This document shows, in pieces, positions 29,618 through 39,187 of a stretch of 64,000 bases of DNA. Source of the DNA: Franconibacter helveticus LMG 23732 (GTDB lineage: Bacteria; Pseudomonadota; Gammaproteobacteria; Enterobacterales; Enterobacteriaceae); assembly GCF_000463115.2 (NCBI RefSeq), contig NZ_AWFX01000054.1, positions 186,434-250,433 on the forward strand. Direction: 5' to 3'. The notes beneath the pieces are model-generated. The model was given only the letters and a program-made list of their open reading frames with translations, did not search any database and was not told the DNA's origin. The translations under genes and the position numbers were made by a program. Each line of letters starts with the position of its first letter. The stretch's first letter is position 1.

Positions 29618-30546
29618 TTGTCCTCAATTCGCCTCATTCCCGTTAGTTCCGGCATGGCTTCGCGCATCAGGGCTAAAAATTTGCGCAGGCGCGCCGGGTA
29701 ATAACGCGCATAGGGGTAAACCAGATACATCGGCAACGGTGAAGCCTGCCACTCCGGCAGCAAATGCACCAGCCGCCCCTGCGCCAGATCGTCCAGAACC
29801 ACCCACGCCGAAACGATACCTGCTCCAATGCCGTTCAATACTGTTCTGCGCACCGCGTAGAGACTGTCTGAACTTAAGCGTGGGCTGATGGTGAAAGAGA
29901 CAGGCTCGCCGGTTTGCCCATGGCTTAGCGTGACTTCCCGGCGATAAAAGGTACTTAACGCCACCCAGGGAAGCGCGGAAAGCTCGCCCGGATGCGTCAC
30001 GCCCGGATGCTGGCTCAGCAGCTGCGGCGCAGCGACGACAATACGCGGCACCTCCGCAAGCGGCACGGCGATACAGGCCGGGTCGAGATCCGGCCCCACA
30101 TGAATGGCGCAGTCGATATTCTCACCGATAAAATCGGGAGATTTATCGTTAAGCGTCCACTCTATCGCAAGCTTTGGATGACGATTAAGGAAGGTAGTCA
30201 GCGGCGCGATAAGCTGGTCCTGACCAAAAGCGTGCGGGGCGCGTACGCGCAAAACGCCAACGGGCTCATCCTCGGCATTTTTCAGTTCATCCTCCAGCGC
30301 CGCCCAGTTCCCGATAATGCCTTTAGCGTGCTGATAACAACGCTCGCCGTCATCGGTAAGTTTCATGGCATGGGTGGTTCTCAGCAGCAATCTGGCGCCC
30401 AGCAATGCCTCCAGCGTTTTCAACCTGCGGCTCACGGTTGCCTGCGTTGTGCCAAGTTGTACGGCGGCGGCGGAAAGCGACCCGCTTTCAATAATGCGTA
30501 CAAAAGTATGCATTAACTCCAGACGGTCTATACGTTCAGATGGCAA
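29599..30546 (-). CDS. LysR-family transcriptional regulator
   Basis: A LysR-type regulator with a winged helix-turn-helix near the N-terminus (RIDRLELMHTFV...SLSAAAVQLGTTQATVSRRLKTLE) and a two-lobed effector domain. I prefer a TTG start at 30546 (315 aa) because GGGAG lies 7 nt upstream and this leaves an operator-like palindrome outside the gene. ATGs at 30564 and 30591 are alternatives with poorer sites. The last codons and the stop fall inside the rne terminator. It is divergent from an MFS transporter it probably controls. I do not recognise a named orthologue or an effector. It is not present between rne and flgL in E. coli. Confidence 0.88.
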   Translation of the reverse strand: MPSERIDRLELMHTFVRIIESGSLSAAAVQLGTTQATVSRRLKTLEALLGARLLLRTTHAMKLTDDGERCYQHAKGIIGNWAALEDELKNAEDEPVGVLRVRAPHAFGQDQLIAPLTTFLNRHPKLAIEWTLNDKSPDFIGENIDCAIHVGPDLDPACIAVPLAEVPRIVVAAPQLLSQHPGVTHPGELSALPWVALSTFYRREVTLSHGQTGEPVSFTISPRLSSDSLYAVRRTVLNGIGAGIVSAWVVLDDLAQGRLVHLLPEWQASPLPMYLVYPYARYYPARLRKFLALMREAMPELTGMRRIEDNKKAGL

Positions 30547-30562
30547 CCTTTTTCTCCCGGTC

Positions 30563-30577
30563 ATACGCTTGACGTAT
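30563..30577. promoter_or_regulatory. LysR-type T-N11-A box
   Basis: ATACG (30563-30567) and CGTAT (30573-30577) form an inverted repeat around CTTGA, which contains the classic T-N11-A pattern. It lies in the divergent region between the LysR gene and the MFS gene. Assignment to this LysR protein is inferred from position. Confidence 0.45.
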
Positions 30578-30661
30578 AACTGTTTTATCATGTCGCGCTC
30601 TACCACGCTACCTGCCGCGCGCCGACAATAAGCGCATACATTCAATGCCGAGGAAATCATT

Positions 30662-31888
30662 GTGAAACCTGCACACACTGCGTCGCACGCAACCCGCGCC
30701 TCTCTGCCCACCGGGCTTATTCTGGTGCTGGCCTTCGCCACCGGGCTGAGCGTGGCGTCAATTTATTACGCCCAACCTATTCTGCCGCTGATAGGAAATG
30801 CCTTGCATCTTGATATCAACGGCATGGGACTTATCCCGACACTTACGCAACTGGGCTATGCGCTGGGTATTTTCTTTTTACTGCCGCTTGGCGACCGCTA
30901 TGACCGCCGTCATCTTATTCTGTTGAAATGCGTCCTGCTCGCTCTGCTGCTGGCGTTCTATAGCTTTTCAGAAAGCCTGAGCGGATTGCTTGGTTTGAGC
31001 CTGCTGGTGGGGATGGCCGCGACGGTAGCGCAGGATATTGTTCCGGCAGCGGCCATCCTCGCGCCCGCTGGCAAGCAGGGGAAAATGGTCGGAACGGTCA
31101 TGACAGGGCTGCTGCTCGGTATATTGCTTTCCCGCTCGGTGAGCGGCCTGGTGGGCGCCGCTTTTGGCTGGCGGGCAATGTATCAGCTTGCGGCGGTCAG
31201 TATCGCGTTTATCGGCCTGCTGTTGTGGCGTGTGCTGCCAAACTTTGCCGCCCATTCCGAGCTTGGCTATCCGGCGCTGATGAAATCACTGGTGACGCTG
31301 TGGCGCCGCTATCCGGCGCTGCGTCAGGCGGCGTTAGCGCAGGGGTTTTTATCGATAGGCTTTAGCGCATTCTGGTCGATGCTGGCGGTGATGCTGCATG
31401 ATACCTATCACGTCGGCAGCGCAGCCGCTGGCGCTTTTGGTCTGGCGGGCGCGGCGGGCGCGCTGGCGGCGCCGCTCTCCGGCACGCTTTCAGACCGCTT
31501 TGGCCCGCAAAGAGTCACACAGCTTGGCGCCGCGCTGGTTAGCTTCTCTTTTGCTCTGATGTTCGCTTTACCGTTCTTTAGTCCTGGCATGCAGCTTGCC
31601 ATTATCGCCATTGCCGCCATTGGTTTTGACTTAGGGCTGCAATCCACGCTCGTGGCGCACCAGACGGTGGTTTATAGCCTTGAGCCGGCCGCACGGGGCC
31701 GTCTTAACGCCCTGCTCTTTACGGTGGTGTTTATTGGGATGGCGCTGGGTTCGGCGCTGGGCAGCAAGGTGTATGCGCTGGCCGGCTGGCCTGCGGTGGT
31801 CGCGCTCGCCACGCTGGTAAGCCTGGTAAGCCTTGCGATACGCCTGCTGGGAAAATCGTCGCCGCTTAGCGCCGCGGCGGCGCGCTGA
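30662..31888 (+). CDS. MFS transporter, drug or metabolite efflux type
   Basis: A 408-residue major facilitator with about 12 predicted membrane helices. The loop between helices 2 and 3 carries the family motif GDRYDRR, and GTLSDRFGPQR is its counterpart in the second half. The GTG start has GAGGA 7 nt upstream. It resembles uncharacterised enterobacterial MFS proteins (YgaY-like), and its substrate is unknown. It diverges from a LysR gene and ends directly at the flgL terminator. Confidence 0.88.
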   Translation: MKPAHTASHATRASLPTGLILVLAFATGLSVASIYYAQPILPLIGNALHLDINGMGLIPTLTQLGYALGIFFLLPLGDRYDRRHLILLKCVLLALLLAFYSFSESLSGLLGLSLLVGMAATVAQDIVPAAAILAPAGKQGKMVGTVMTGLLLGILLSRSVSGLVGAAFGWRAMYQLAAVSIAFIGLLLWRVLPNFAAHSELGYPALMKSLVTLWRRYPALRQAALAQGFLSIGFSAFWSMLAVMLHDTYHVGSAAAGAFGLAGAAGALAAPLSGTLSDRFGPQRVTQLGAALVSFSFALMFALPFFSPGMQLAIIAIAAIGFDLGLQSTLVAHQTVVYSLEPAARGRLNALLFTVVFIGMALGSALGSKVYALAGWPAVVALATLVSLVSLAIRLLGKSSPLSAAAAR

Positions 31889-31891
31889 AGA

Positions 31892-31926
31892 TAAAAAAAG
31901 GCCCGCTGCGCAGTGCGCAAGCGGGC
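31892..31926 (-). terminator. Terminator of the flgKL transcript
   Basis: GCCCGCTGCGCA (31901-31912) pairs with TGCGCAAGCGGGC (31914-31926) with one bulged A. On the minus strand it is followed by CTTTTTTTAT. It starts 3 nt after the MFS stop on the other strand. Confidence 0.85.
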
Positions 31927-31972
31927 AGATAAAGCATGCCCAGTTTCATGACATGCTCCAAACTTTTTAATG

Positions 31973-32932
31973 TTATTTATTCAGTTGAAACAGCGACATG
32001 CCTTGCATGTCAGTAAAGGTTTTATAGGAAGCCTGAAGCGCTGCCTGCTGCATGGTGTAAGAAGAGATAACCGAGTTATAGTCAACGTCCACCAGATCGC
32101 TCATTTGCTGCGTTAGCGTCAGTGAGCGGTCATCACCGGAAGCATCAAGCGCCGAAAGTTCATTAAGCTGCGTGCCCAGCTCCGCGCGCACGGTCAAAAC
32201 GTTGTTATAAGAATTTCTCATGCCGCGGTTAGCGCTGTCGATAGCGGCAGTAAAGGTTTCCCGCGCCGTATCATCACCCTCTGCAATAGGCGTTTTCAGT
32301 GCAGAAATCGCCTTATCAAGCGTCGCAAACATATCGCTCTGAACCGAATCATCCGGCTCTTTTACCGCATTGCTGGTCACGGACTGAAACACCTGCTTGC
32401 CGGTATGACCGATGGTCATGCTGCGAGCCGTGTCGACGGTTTGCGTAATTGTCTCTTCTCCGCCTGCATACGTCACGCCGCTCGGGCCATCGACAAACGG
32501 CGCAGACTCCGTTTTATAACCTGCAAATATATAGCGGCCGTTGCCATCGGTACTGTTCGCCAGGTTTAACAGTTGATCCCGAAGCCCTTGCAGGTCTGTT
32601 GCCAGCGAGGCGCGGTCATCGTTACTGAGCGTACCGTTGCCTGCATTGACGAGTTTTTCCTGCACGCTCTGAATCGCTGTCGTGACCTGGCCCAGAATGT
32701 TCTCTTCCAGAGAGACTTTCTGCGTAGCGAAAGTGCGCGCCAGTTCATACTGACTGTTTTGCGCCTGCGCCTGTGAAACCACCACTGCCTGAGAGGCGGC
32801 GATAGGATCGTCAGAAGGCCGGTTTACACGTTTACCGGTAGACATCTGTTCGCCATAGCCAAGCCACGCGCTCTGGCTGTCAGTGATGCCGCGCATGTTT
32901 TGCTGATACATCATCTGTGTACTGATACGCAT
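31973..32932 (-). CDS. flgL: Flagellar hook-filament junction protein FlgL (HAP3)
   Basis: The second junction protein between hook and filament, exported by the flagellar type III system and chaperoned by FlgN. 319 aa. It has the flagellin-like N-terminus (MRISTQMMYQQNM) and the C-terminal coiled segment (ALQASYKTFTDMQGMSLFQLNK) typical of HAP proteins. It follows flgK by 14 nt and ends the operon. Confidence 0.97.
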   Translation of the reverse strand: MRISTQMMYQQNMRGITDSQSAWLGYGEQMSTGKRVNRPSDDPIAASQAVVVSQAQAQNSQYELARTFATQKVSLEENILGQVTTAIQSVQEKLVNAGNGTLSNDDRASLATDLQGLRDQLLNLANSTDGNGRYIFAGYKTESAPFVDGPSGVTYAGGEETITQTVDTARSMTIGHTGKQVFQSVTSNAVKEPDDSVQSDMFATLDKAISALKTPIAEGDDTARETFTAAIDSANRGMRNSYNNVLTVRAELGTQLNELSALDASGDDRSLTLTQQMSDLVDVDYNSVISSYTMQQAALQASYKTFTDMQGMSLFQLNK

Positions 32933-32946
32933 CGTATTACTCTCCG

Positions 32947-34608
32947 TTAGCGAATCGACAGCAGAGCGTCGAACAGAGTGGAAGCCGTCTGTAACACCTG
33001 CGCGTTAGCGAGGTAATACTGCTGGAAGCGTTGCAGGTTGCCATATTCTTCATCCAGGTTAACCCCGGAAATGGATTGCTGCTGTTTGGTCAGCTGTGTC
33101 ACAACATTGCCCTGCGTTGTGCTGGTGACCTTCAGGGTGCTGGTTTTGTTCCCGATGTCACTGACCAGCGAGGCGTAGGCATCGTTCAGCGTTTTGTTGC
33201 CGCCCACGATTTTGCTGCTTTGCAGGGCGAGTAACGCCTGACCGTTACGGTTATCGCTTTCGCCCGCGCCCGCCTCGCTGGCAAGAGCGAGTTTAGATTC
33301 GTCTTTAATCGCAACGCTCATATTCACAATGGCGTTGACGACCGGCTTCACCGTAAAGGTATCGTTGGTTGTCGCAGTGCCGCTGATATCTACTTTAAGA
33401 CCATCGAACTCAAGGCCGGTATAAGGACCGCCAGCAGGCGTCTGATTAGCCGTTACGGTACTATTGTCAGACAGACGCGTTACCTGCCAGTCGCTGCCGT
33501 CAAAAACCACTTTGTAGTCTGTCGCCTGAACCTGAGCGCCGTCCGTGACGGAAGCCGTCAGCGTAGCCTCTGGCGTTTTACTGTTTTTACTGTTGCTGAG
33601 CACAGCCGGGCTGCCGATATTAAAGAATTCGCCGCCATCCGCGCCGCTCGCATCAACGCCTTTTTCATGCTGCTTGTTAAACGCATCGGCAAAAGAGAGC
33701 GCGAGCTGGTTGAGCGTGTTGCGCGTCTGGTCAAGATCCTCGGAGCGAAATGCCAACATACCGCCCAGGGATCCCGTCGTCAGTAATTTCTCGGGGATTT
33801 CAATATTGCCAGCGGTTTTATCGACATAAGCCACCGTCACGCGAGCGGGATCGTTGCTGGAAGGCACGGCGGCCAGCTGGCTGGCATTGCTGCCCTGCAC
33901 CAAAGAATAACCATTCCCGATGGTGATGTTATAGGTGCCGCTGTCCTGCACGCTGACTTCCACGCCAACGACTTTATTGAGCTCGCTTACCAGCTGATCG
34001 CGCTGGTCAAGCAACGCGTTCGGCGAAGCGCCTGCCCCTGCGGCGGTCAGCTTGGCTATCTGGTCATTCAGGTTCGCTATCTGTTTTGCGTAGTTATTTA
34101 CCTGATTCACACTGGAGGAAACGGCTGAATTAACCTGGCTGTTCTGGTCGCGCAGATACTGGTCCGCTACCTTGAACTGGTTAACAAGACCTTCGGCTTT
34201 ACCCAGCAGGGTTTGACGTGCAGCCGGATCTTCAGCGTTGCTGACCAGCGTTTGCAGGCTTGAGAAAAAACCCTGTAGCGAGGATGAAAGGTTATTGGTG
34301 CTGCCAGAGAACATATCGTCAATTTTCGACATCTGCTCATAGCGCGACGTTAATCCGCTGCCCTGGCTTTCCGCATTACGCAACTGGTTGGTAATGAACG
34401 CATCATATTCACGCTGCACGCCAGTAACATAAACGCCGTTGCCGGTATAGCCACCCGCTCCCAGCGTGCTGTTGGCCGACGCCAGTATGGTGTTCTGACG
34501 GGAATAGCCCGCCACGTTATAACTGGAAATGTTGTTACTGACGGTATTCAGCGCAGCCTGGGCTGCGCCAAGGCCACTCATGGCACTGTTAATTAAGCTA
34601 CTGGACAT
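32947..34608 (-). CDS. flgK: Flagellar hook-associated protein FlgK (HAP1)
   Basis: The first junction protein on the hook tip. 553 aa against 547 in E. coli. Conserved rod/hook N-terminus (SSLINSAMSGLGAAQAALNTVSNN) and C-terminus (NLQRFQQYYLANAQVLQTASTLFDALL). The middle is variable, as in the family. It has its own FliA-type promoter in the flgJ-flgK gap, so it is made as both a class II and a class III product. Confidence 0.97.
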   Translation of the reverse strand: MSSSLINSAMSGLGAAQAALNTVSNNISSYNVAGYSRQNTILASANSTLGAGGYTGNGVYVTGVQREYDAFITNQLRNAESQGSGLTSRYEQMSKIDDMFSGSTNNLSSSLQGFFSSLQTLVSNAEDPAARQTLLGKAEGLVNQFKVADQYLRDQNSQVNSAVSSSVNQVNNYAKQIANLNDQIAKLTAAGAGASPNALLDQRDQLVSELNKVVGVEVSVQDSGTYNITIGNGYSLVQGSNASQLAAVPSSNDPARVTVAYVDKTAGNIEIPEKLLTTGSLGGMLAFRSEDLDQTRNTLNQLALSFADAFNKQHEKGVDASGADGGEFFNIGSPAVLSNSKNSKTPEATLTASVTDGAQVQATDYKVVFDGSDWQVTRLSDNSTVTANQTPAGGPYTGLEFDGLKVDISGTATTNDTFTVKPVVNAIVNMSVAIKDESKLALASEAGAGESDNRNGQALLALQSSKIVGGNKTLNDAYASLVSDIGNKTSTLKVTSTTQGNVVTQLTKQQQSISGVNLDEEYGNLQRFQQYYLANAQVLQTASTLFDALLSIR

Positions 34609-34651
34609 GGGGGTTCCTTATGAACATTCTGGCTCGGGGTCCTGTCGAGAA

Positions 34652-34678
34652 GTATCGGCACTCTGCGACAAAACTTGA
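34652..34678 (-). promoter_or_regulatory. FliA (sigma-28) promoter of flgK
   Basis: On the minus strand TCAAGTTT (34678-34671), an 11-nt spacer and GCCGATAC (34659-34652). This differs from the sigma-28 consensus TAAAGTTT-N11-GCCGATAA at two positions. It sits 44 nt before the flgK start. Confidence 0.85.
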
Positions 34679-34684
34679 GCGTTT

Positions 34685-35638
34685 TCAGAAGAGCGTCGAC
34701 AAATCGCTGCCGTAAGCTTTACTCACTTTTTCAGACATCGATTTCAACTGCTGGATCATCGATGTCAGCTTGCGCGCATAGTTAGGATCGGTTGCGTAGC
34801 CTGCGTTTTGCAGCGCTTGCGCCCCCTGCTCAGCCGTCGCGGCATTGGTGACCGCTTCGTAGCGCGGATTGCGCGTCAGCAGCCCCACATAGTCGGAGAG
34901 CGCTTCAAGGTAAGAGCTATAAACACGGAATTTGGCTTTCACTTTTTTCGCTTCGCCATTCTCATATTCCGTGGTGGTGATTTCCGTTACCGGCCCTTTC
35001 CAGCTGGAGGTCGCTTTTACGCCAAAAAGGTTGAAACTCGGCTCGCCGCTCTCGGTGCGGATCTGCCGCTGGCCCCAGCCCGACTCCAGCGCCGCCTGGG
35101 CCAGGATCAGGTGATGCGGAATGCCGCTTTTCTCCGCCGCCAGGCGCGCCGGCAGAGAGAGCTGCGCGAGGAAGTCTTTGCTGTCGCCAGACAACGGCTC
35201 ATCGTTTGAAGGCGCTTTCGGCATGGCGCTGCGCACGATTTGCGTCAGCGTCTGGTTGCGCCAGGTGTTTACGGTGTCGATATCGAATTTCATCGGCGCC
35301 GTCTGTATATTTTGCGCATCAGGCTCGGCGGCCTGCTCGCCGCCCATCTGTTTCACCAGAACATCGGCAAACCCCAGCCCCTTGCCGGCAGTCATCTGCT
35401 GGGCGATTTGCTGGTCATACATACTGGTATAAAGCCGCGTCTGGTCGCTGCTGAACAGGCCATCTTTGGGCAGCGCTTCACGCATGCTTTTCAGCATCAT
35501 CTGCACAAACACCCCTTCCATCTGCCGGGCGACTTCTTTGATATTGCCCTTTGGATCTTGTCCCGCTTTGGCTTTCAGATCGTTTAGCGATTGCGCGTCC
35601 CAGGCCGCGCTGGACATCAGACGGGTGTCGTTCAGCAT
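34685..35638 (-). CDS. flgJ: Flagellar rod assembly protein and muramidase FlgJ
   Basis: A two-domain protein: the N-terminal half (about 1-150) acts as rod cap, and the C-terminal half is a peptidoglycan hydrolase that opens the wall for the rod. 317 aa from MLNDTRLMSS, with AGGA 8 nt upstream; the longer frame begins at a TTG that I reject. The catalytic Glu185 is in ALESGWGQ. It follows flgI after an unusual structured spacer. Confidence 0.96.
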   Translation of the reverse strand: MLNDTRLMSSAAWDAQSLNDLKAKAGQDPKGNIKEVARQMEGVFVQMMLKSMREALPKDGLFSSDQTRLYTSMYDQQIAQQMTAGKGLGFADVLVKQMGGEQAAEPDAQNIQTAPMKFDIDTVNTWRNQTLTQIVRSAMPKAPSNDEPLSGDSKDFLAQLSLPARLAAEKSGIPHHLILAQAALESGWGQRQIRTESGEPSFNLFGVKATSSWKGPVTEITTTEYENGEAKKVKAKFRVYSSYLEALSDYVGLLTRNPRYEAVTNAATAEQGAQALQNAGYATDPNYARKLTSMIQQLKSMSEKVSKAYGSDLSTLF

Positions 35639-35661
35639 GAAGCTGTTCCTCAAAAGGTTAA

Positions 35662-35741
35662 CCCGCCTGAGGCGTTTATAACGCCGCGGGCGGGAAGAAC
35701 AGAAAACGACGGCCTTCGCCTCAACGTGACAGGAAGGCCGT
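35662..35741 (-). repeat. Two hairpins in the flgI-flgJ spacer
   Basis: Hairpin A: CCCGCC (35662-35667) with GGCGGG (35689-35694), enclosing GGCGTT (35671-35676) with AACGCC (35680-35685) and a symmetric 3x3 internal loop. Hairpin B: ACGGCCTTC (35709-35717) with GAAGGCCGT (35733-35741), followed on the minus strand by CGTTTTCTGTT. B may be a partial terminator after flgI and A may affect flgJ mRNA. Confidence 0.6.
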
Positions 35742-35749
35742 TATACCGG

Positions 35750-36847
35750 TTAGATAATTTCCAGTTTCGCGCGCAGGCAACCTGCGCTTTGCATCGACTG
35801 CAAAATCGACATCAGGTCGATAGGCGTCGCGCCCAGCGCGTTCAGCGCCCGCACCACGTTGTTCAGGCTTGCGCTTTCACGCACCGTCTGCAACGAGCCG
35901 CCGCTCTGGCGCATATCAATTTGCGTCTGCGGCGTAACAACGGTCTGCCCGCCGCCAAACGGCGTATCCGGCTGGCTGACATTCGCCTGGCGGTTCACAG
36001 TGACGGAGAGGTTGCCCTGCGCCACGGCGCAAGAATCAAGCATCACTTCGCGGTTCATCACTACCGAACCGGTGCGGGAGTTGATGATGACTTTCGCATC
36101 CTGCGCCCCTACGTTGACCTCCAGATTCTGGATATCCGCCAGCATGCGCACCTGCGAGCTGCCGCCTGTCGGCACGCGAATTTGTACGGTGCGGGCATCC
36201 AGCGCCGTGGCGCTGCCGTAGCCGCGGGCGCGGTTGATAGTGTCGGAGATCTGCTGCGCCATCGTGAAATCTTCATTGTTCAGTTGAAGATTAATGGTAT
36301 TGCCGTTGCCGAACTGGCTTGGCAACTCGCGCTCAATGATGGCGCCGTTGGTGATGCGCCCGCCGTTGACCTGGTTGACCTGCACGCTGCTGCCGCCTGC
36401 GGAAGCGCTCGCCCCGCCGATTAAAATGTTGCCCTGCGCCAGCGCGTAAACCTGGTTATCGACCCCTTTCAGCGGGGTCATTAACAGCGTACCGCCACGC
36501 AGGCTCTTCGCGTTACCCATTGAAGAGACCACCACGTCGATGGTTTGTCCCTGGCGGGCAAAGGCCGGGAAGCTCGCGGTTACCATTACCGCCGCCACGT
36601 TTTTCAGCTGCATATTGGTGCCCGCGGGCACGGTAATGCCAAGCTGCGAAAGCATGTTGTTTAAGCTTTGGGTGGTAAAAGGCGTTTGTGTCGTCTGGTC
36701 GCCCGTGCCATCCAGGCCGACCACCAGCCCGTAGCCGATCAGGGAGTTTTCACGTACGCCCTGTACGCTTGTCAGGTCGCGAATGCGGTCTGCCTGCGCA
36801 AAGGTTGCGACCAGCAGAAGCATGACCCCGAAAAGGGATTTAAACAT
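35750..36847 (-). CDS. flgI: Flagellar P-ring protein FlgI
   Basis: A periplasmic protein that forms the P ring in the peptidoglycan layer. 365 aa, the E. coli length. Signal peptide of about 19 residues ([19 protein letters not shown]), then the conserved [21 protein letters not shown]. Lies 11 nt after flgH. Confidence 0.97.
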   Translation of the reverse strand: MFKSLFGVMLLLVATFAQADRIRDLTSVQGVRENSLIGYGLVVGLDGTGDQTTQTPFTTQSLNNMLSQLGITVPAGTNMQLKNVAAVMVTASFPAFARQGQTIDVVVSSMGNAKSLRGGTLLMTPLKGVDNQVYALAQGNILIGGASASAGGSSVQVNQVNGGRITNGAIIERELPSQFGNGNTINLQLNNEDFTMAQQISDTINRARGYGSATALDARTVQIRVPTGGSSQVRMLADIQNLEVNVGAQDAKVIINSRTGSVVMNREVMLDSCAVAQGNLSVTVNRQANVSQPDTPFGGGQTVVTPQTQIDMRQSGGSLQTVRESASLNNVVRALNALGATPIDLMSILQSMQSAGCLRAKLEII

Positions 36848-36858
36848 TGCTCACCTCG

Positions 36859-37566
36859 TTACATCGGCGATAAGTTGAGGAAGAAGCGCTGTAGCCAGCC
36901 CATATTCTGCGCTTCGTTGATATAGCCGTTGCCGACATATTCGATTCTGGCGTCCGCCACCTGGGTGGACGGTACGGTATTGCTGCCGCTAATGGTGCGG
37001 GGGTTGACCACACCGGAGAAGCGGATAAATTCTGTGCCCTGGTTGATGGCTATCTGTTTTTCGCCCACCACGTGCAGGTTGCCGTTGGCAAGCACCTGGT
37101 CGACGGTCACCGTCAGCGTGCCGCTGAAGGTGTTGCTGGCGTTAGCGCCGCCTTTGCCGTTAAACGCGTTGGAGCCGGAGGAGTCCACATCCGCCCGGGC
37201 GTTGCCGAACAACCCTTGCAAATAACGAGGCACGGTGTCTAAGCCAAAGCTGGTCTTGCCGTCGCGGCTGGCGTTCGCTGAAGAGCTTTTGCTCGCGCTG
37301 ACGTTTTCCTGTAGCTGGATGGTGAGCGTGTCGCCGATATTGCGCGGACGACGGTCCTCAAACAGCGGCTGGTAGCCGTAGTTAATAGGCTGAACGGACT
37401 GAAATATTGACCCGTTAACCACCGGCGCGGGCGAAGGCGCGGGCTGCGCGGTGGTAGCCCCCTGAACCAGCGGGGTGGAAGGCACCCAGGCGCAGCCGGA
37501 AAGGGTCAGCGCGAGCGCAATCGCATAAGGGTAAAGTGGCGCACCGGTTTTTTGCATGGCTTTCAT
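36859..37566 (-). CDS. flgH: Flagellar L-ring lipoprotein FlgH
   Basis: The outer-membrane lipoprotein forming the L ring. 235 aa; the lipobox is TLSGC with Cys25. Conserved body [20 protein letters not shown] and C-terminus [14 protein letters not shown] start three codons later (MQKTGAP, base 37557) would match the E. coli length (232) and is equally possible; neither has a strong ribosome binding site. Confidence 0.96.
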   Translation of the reverse strand: MKAMQKTGAPLYPYAIALALTLSGCAWVPSTPLVQGATTAQPAPSPAPVVNGSIFQSVQPINYGYQPLFEDRRPRNIGDTLTIQLQENVSASKSSSANASRDGKTSFGLDTVPRYLQGLFGNARADVDSSGSNAFNGKGGANASNTFSGTLTVTVDQVLANGNLHVVGEKQIAINQGTEFIRFSGVVNPRTISGSNTVPSTQVADARIEYVGNGYINEAQNMGWLQRFFLNLSPM

Positions 37567-37612
37567 CTTGAGTTCGGGTATCCGGCGCAGCTTACGCCGC
37601 GCCGAAGGGACC

Positions 37613-38407
<795 letters not shown>

Positions 38408-38411
38408 TTAC

Positions 38412-39167
38412 TTAACTTAATGACAGCAGCTGATTAGCGCGCTGTTCGTTATCATTGACGCTGGAGATGACTTTCATCTGCATCTCAAAGCGGCGGGCGT
38501 TGGCTATCATGTCGGTCATCGCTTCAACCGGCTTGACGTTGCTGCCTTCCAGCACGCCCGGCATCACGCGAACCGTCGCGTCGGCCTGTAGCGCCGCGCC
38601 GCGCTCAGCCTGCGCCTGCGGGCTTACGCGAAACAGGCCGTCATCGCCGCGCACCACGTCGCGCGGTTCCGCTTTTACCAGCTTCAGCCGGCCAACCGGC
38701 GCCACGGTATTTGGCGGGTCGCCAGGGTTAAGCGCGGAAATGGTGCCATCCGCCGCGATAGTGATTTGCGAGCCTTCCGGCACGACAATCGGACCGCCCT
38801 CGCCCATCACCGGGTTGCCCTGAATGGTCAACTGGCCGGTCGGCCCCACCTGGATGTTGCCGTTGCGGGTATACGCTTCAGCGCCGTCGGCAGCCTGCAC
38901 CGCCAGCCAGCCATCCTGCTGCACCGCCACATCCAGCGGACGGGAGGTGTAGTTGAACTCGCCCTGGCTCATGTTCGCGCCTGGGGTCGAGGCGGTGACC
39001 AGCGTGCGGGTGTTGAGCGAAAGCCCTTCCACCGGCACGGCGCGCAGCGCGTTTAGCTGAGCGCGAAAACCTGGCGTGGAGGCGTTGGCGAGGTTGCTCG
39101 CCGTCACCGCCTGCTGGTTCAGCGTCTGGCTTGCCGCGCCCATGGCGGTATAGATTGCGTGATCCAT
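38412..39167 (-). CDS. flgF: Flagellar proximal rod protein FlgF
   Basis: A proximal rod subunit. 251 aa, the E. coli length. N-terminal rod motif (MDHAIYTAMGAASQTLNQQAV, SNLANASTPGFRAQL) and a C-terminus with the rod-family coiled segment (MIANARRFEMQMKVISSVNDNE). 20 nt after flgE. Confidence 0.96.
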   Translation of the reverse strand: MDHAIYTAMGAASQTLNQQAVTASNLANASTPGFRAQLNALRAVPVEGLSLNTRTLVTASTPGANMSQGEFNYTSRPLDVAVQQDGWLAVQAADGAEAYTRNGNIQVGPTGQLTIQGNPVMGEGGPIVVPEGSQITIAADGTISALNPGDPPNTVAPVGRLKLVKAEPRDVVRGDDGLFRVSPQAQAERGAALQADATVRVMPGVLEGSNVKPVEAMTDMIANARRFEMQMKVISSVNDNEQRANQLLSLS

Positions 39168-39187
39168 TAAGCCCTTCCTTCAGCCGC

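Noticed and set aside
36859-37566. Possibility that flgH carries a real N-terminal extension
   Set aside because: The three extra residues relative to E. coli come from an alternative ATG; there is no evidence of functional difference, only start ambiguity.
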